From JBFKQC01 sp041627895 (GTDB lineage: Bacteria; Pseudomonadota; Alphaproteobacteria; Rhodobacterales; Rhodobacteraceae): a stretch of DNA of 64,000 nucleotides. The position numbers and the translations under genes are program-made. The notes beneath the pieces are model-generated. The model had not been told where the DNA came from and did no database searches. It saw only the letters and a program-made list of their open reading frames with translations. The stretch is taken from positions 65,062 through 129,061 of the forward strand of contig JBFKQC010000003.1 in the NCBI GenBank assembly GCA_041627895.1, given 5' to 3'. Below are positions 63,512 to 64,000 of the stretch, piece by piece; position 1 is the first letter of the stretch; each line of letters starts with the position of its first letter.

Positions 63512-64000
63512 TCACCCGATGGCTTCCAGCACCGCCTCGCCCAGGCCCGCGGGGCTTTCGGCCACGACGATGCCGGCCGAGCGCATCGCCTCGATCTTGT
63601 CCTCGGCGCCGCCCTTGCCGCCACTCACAATTGCGCCAGCATGCCCCATGCGGCGGCCCGGCGGCGCGGTGCGCCCGGCGATGAAGCCCGCCGTGGGTTT
63701 CGACCGGCCCTTTCGGGCCTCGTCCTTCAGGAACTGCGCGGCCTCTTCCTCGGCCGAACCGCCGATCTCGCCGATCATGATGATCGACTGGGTTTCGTCG
63801 TCGGCAAGGAACCATTCCAGCACGTCGAGGTGTTCGGTGCCCTTGATCGGGTCGCCGCCGATGCCGACGCAGGTCGACTGGCCGAGGCCGACATCGGTGG
63901 TCTGCTTGACCGCCTCGTAGGTCAGCGTGCCCGAGCGGCTGACCACGCCCACCGAGCCGCGCTTGTGGATGTGGCCGGGCATGATGCCGATCTTGCAGGC
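63512..64000 (-). CDS. sucD: succinyl-CoA ligase alpha subunit, 5' end missing
   Basis: The last 163 codons are visible. KRGSVGVVSRSGTLTYEAV and GIGGDPIKGTEHLDVLEWF are conserved CoA-binding-side blocks. The phosphorylated histidine is in RMGHAGAIVSGGKGGAEDK, and the end is LGEAVLEAIG. The enzyme makes succinyl-CoA interconvert with succinate while forming ATP or GTP. It precedes sucA, as in most alphaproteobacteria; sucC is expected beyond the window edge. Confidence 0.95.
   Translation of the reverse strand, partial: ACKIGIMPGHIHKRGSVGVVSRSGTLTYEAVKQTTDVGLGQSTCVGIGGDPIKGTEHLDVLEWFLADDETQSIIMIGEIGGSAEEEAAQFLKDEARKGRSKPTAGFIAGRTAPPGRRMGHAGAIVSGGKGGAEDKIEAMRSAGIVVAESPAGLGEAVLEAIG

Overview
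The window is high-GC DNA from an alphaproteobacterium, most probably of the order Rhodobacterales. This rests on two DUF2125-type proteins, a TIGR02300-type FYDLN protein, a TIGR03862-type flavoprotein, a rhizobial/rhodobacterial style che operon and the sucA-sucB-lpd arrangement. I cannot name a genus. Nearly all DNA is coding; I see no insertion sequence, prophage, CRISPR array or rRNA.

Layout. 1-7.8 kb: a PmbA/TldE peptidase-family gene cut by the window edge, a glycosyltransferase, a tandem pair of secreted DUF2125 paralogues, and an SDR oxidoreductase overlapping an enoyl-CoA hydratase. 7.1-17.2 kb: mostly single housekeeping genes (membrane protein, HNH protein, MscS channel, flavoprotein, glutathione transferase, YbjN protein, proC-csaA, tdk, a CII-like regulator), then a HupE/UreJ protein divergent from a DUF4198 protein, which looks like a small metal-handling locus. 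17.4-28.6 kb: one chemotaxis cluster on the plus strand: receptor, cheD, a STAS (CheS-like) gene, cheY, cheA, cheW, cheR, a second cheY, a small helical protein with a CheZ-like DxxxQ motif, a secreted Cache-like protein and a second receptor. There is no cheB. A 470-base gap with a degenerate 28-bp tandem repeat follows.

29-39.8 kb: a bicupin gene faces a six-gene minus-strand operon encoding an Old Yellow Enzyme-type flavoprotein with an iron-sulfur motif, three membrane-anchored di-heme c cytochromes of related architecture, a four-helix membrane protein and a GMC oxidoreductase. This looks like a dedicated redox pathway of unknown substrate and is, with the CheZ-like protein, the most interesting part of the window. 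39.9-42.3 kb: an orphan ParA, a class 3 lipase and an exported dienelactone hydrolase-type protein.

42.5-53.9 kb: a complete glycogen operon glgP-glgB-glgC-glgA-glgX-malQ covering synthesis, branching, phosphorolysis, debranching and maltodextrin recycling. 53.9-57.3 kb: tRNA-Ala(GGC), the FYDLN protein, a YgjP-type metallopeptidase, a GntR regulator overlapping a RibD-like reductase, and a Tat-exported intradiol dioxygenase. 57.3-64 kb: TCA-cycle genes on the minus strand in the order sucD (partial), sucA, sucB (two lipoyl domains), lpdA.

Several genes need non-ATG starts. TTG is best supported for the HNH, ParA, OYE and RibD-like genes, and CTG (or a sequence error) for the flavoprotein at 9472.
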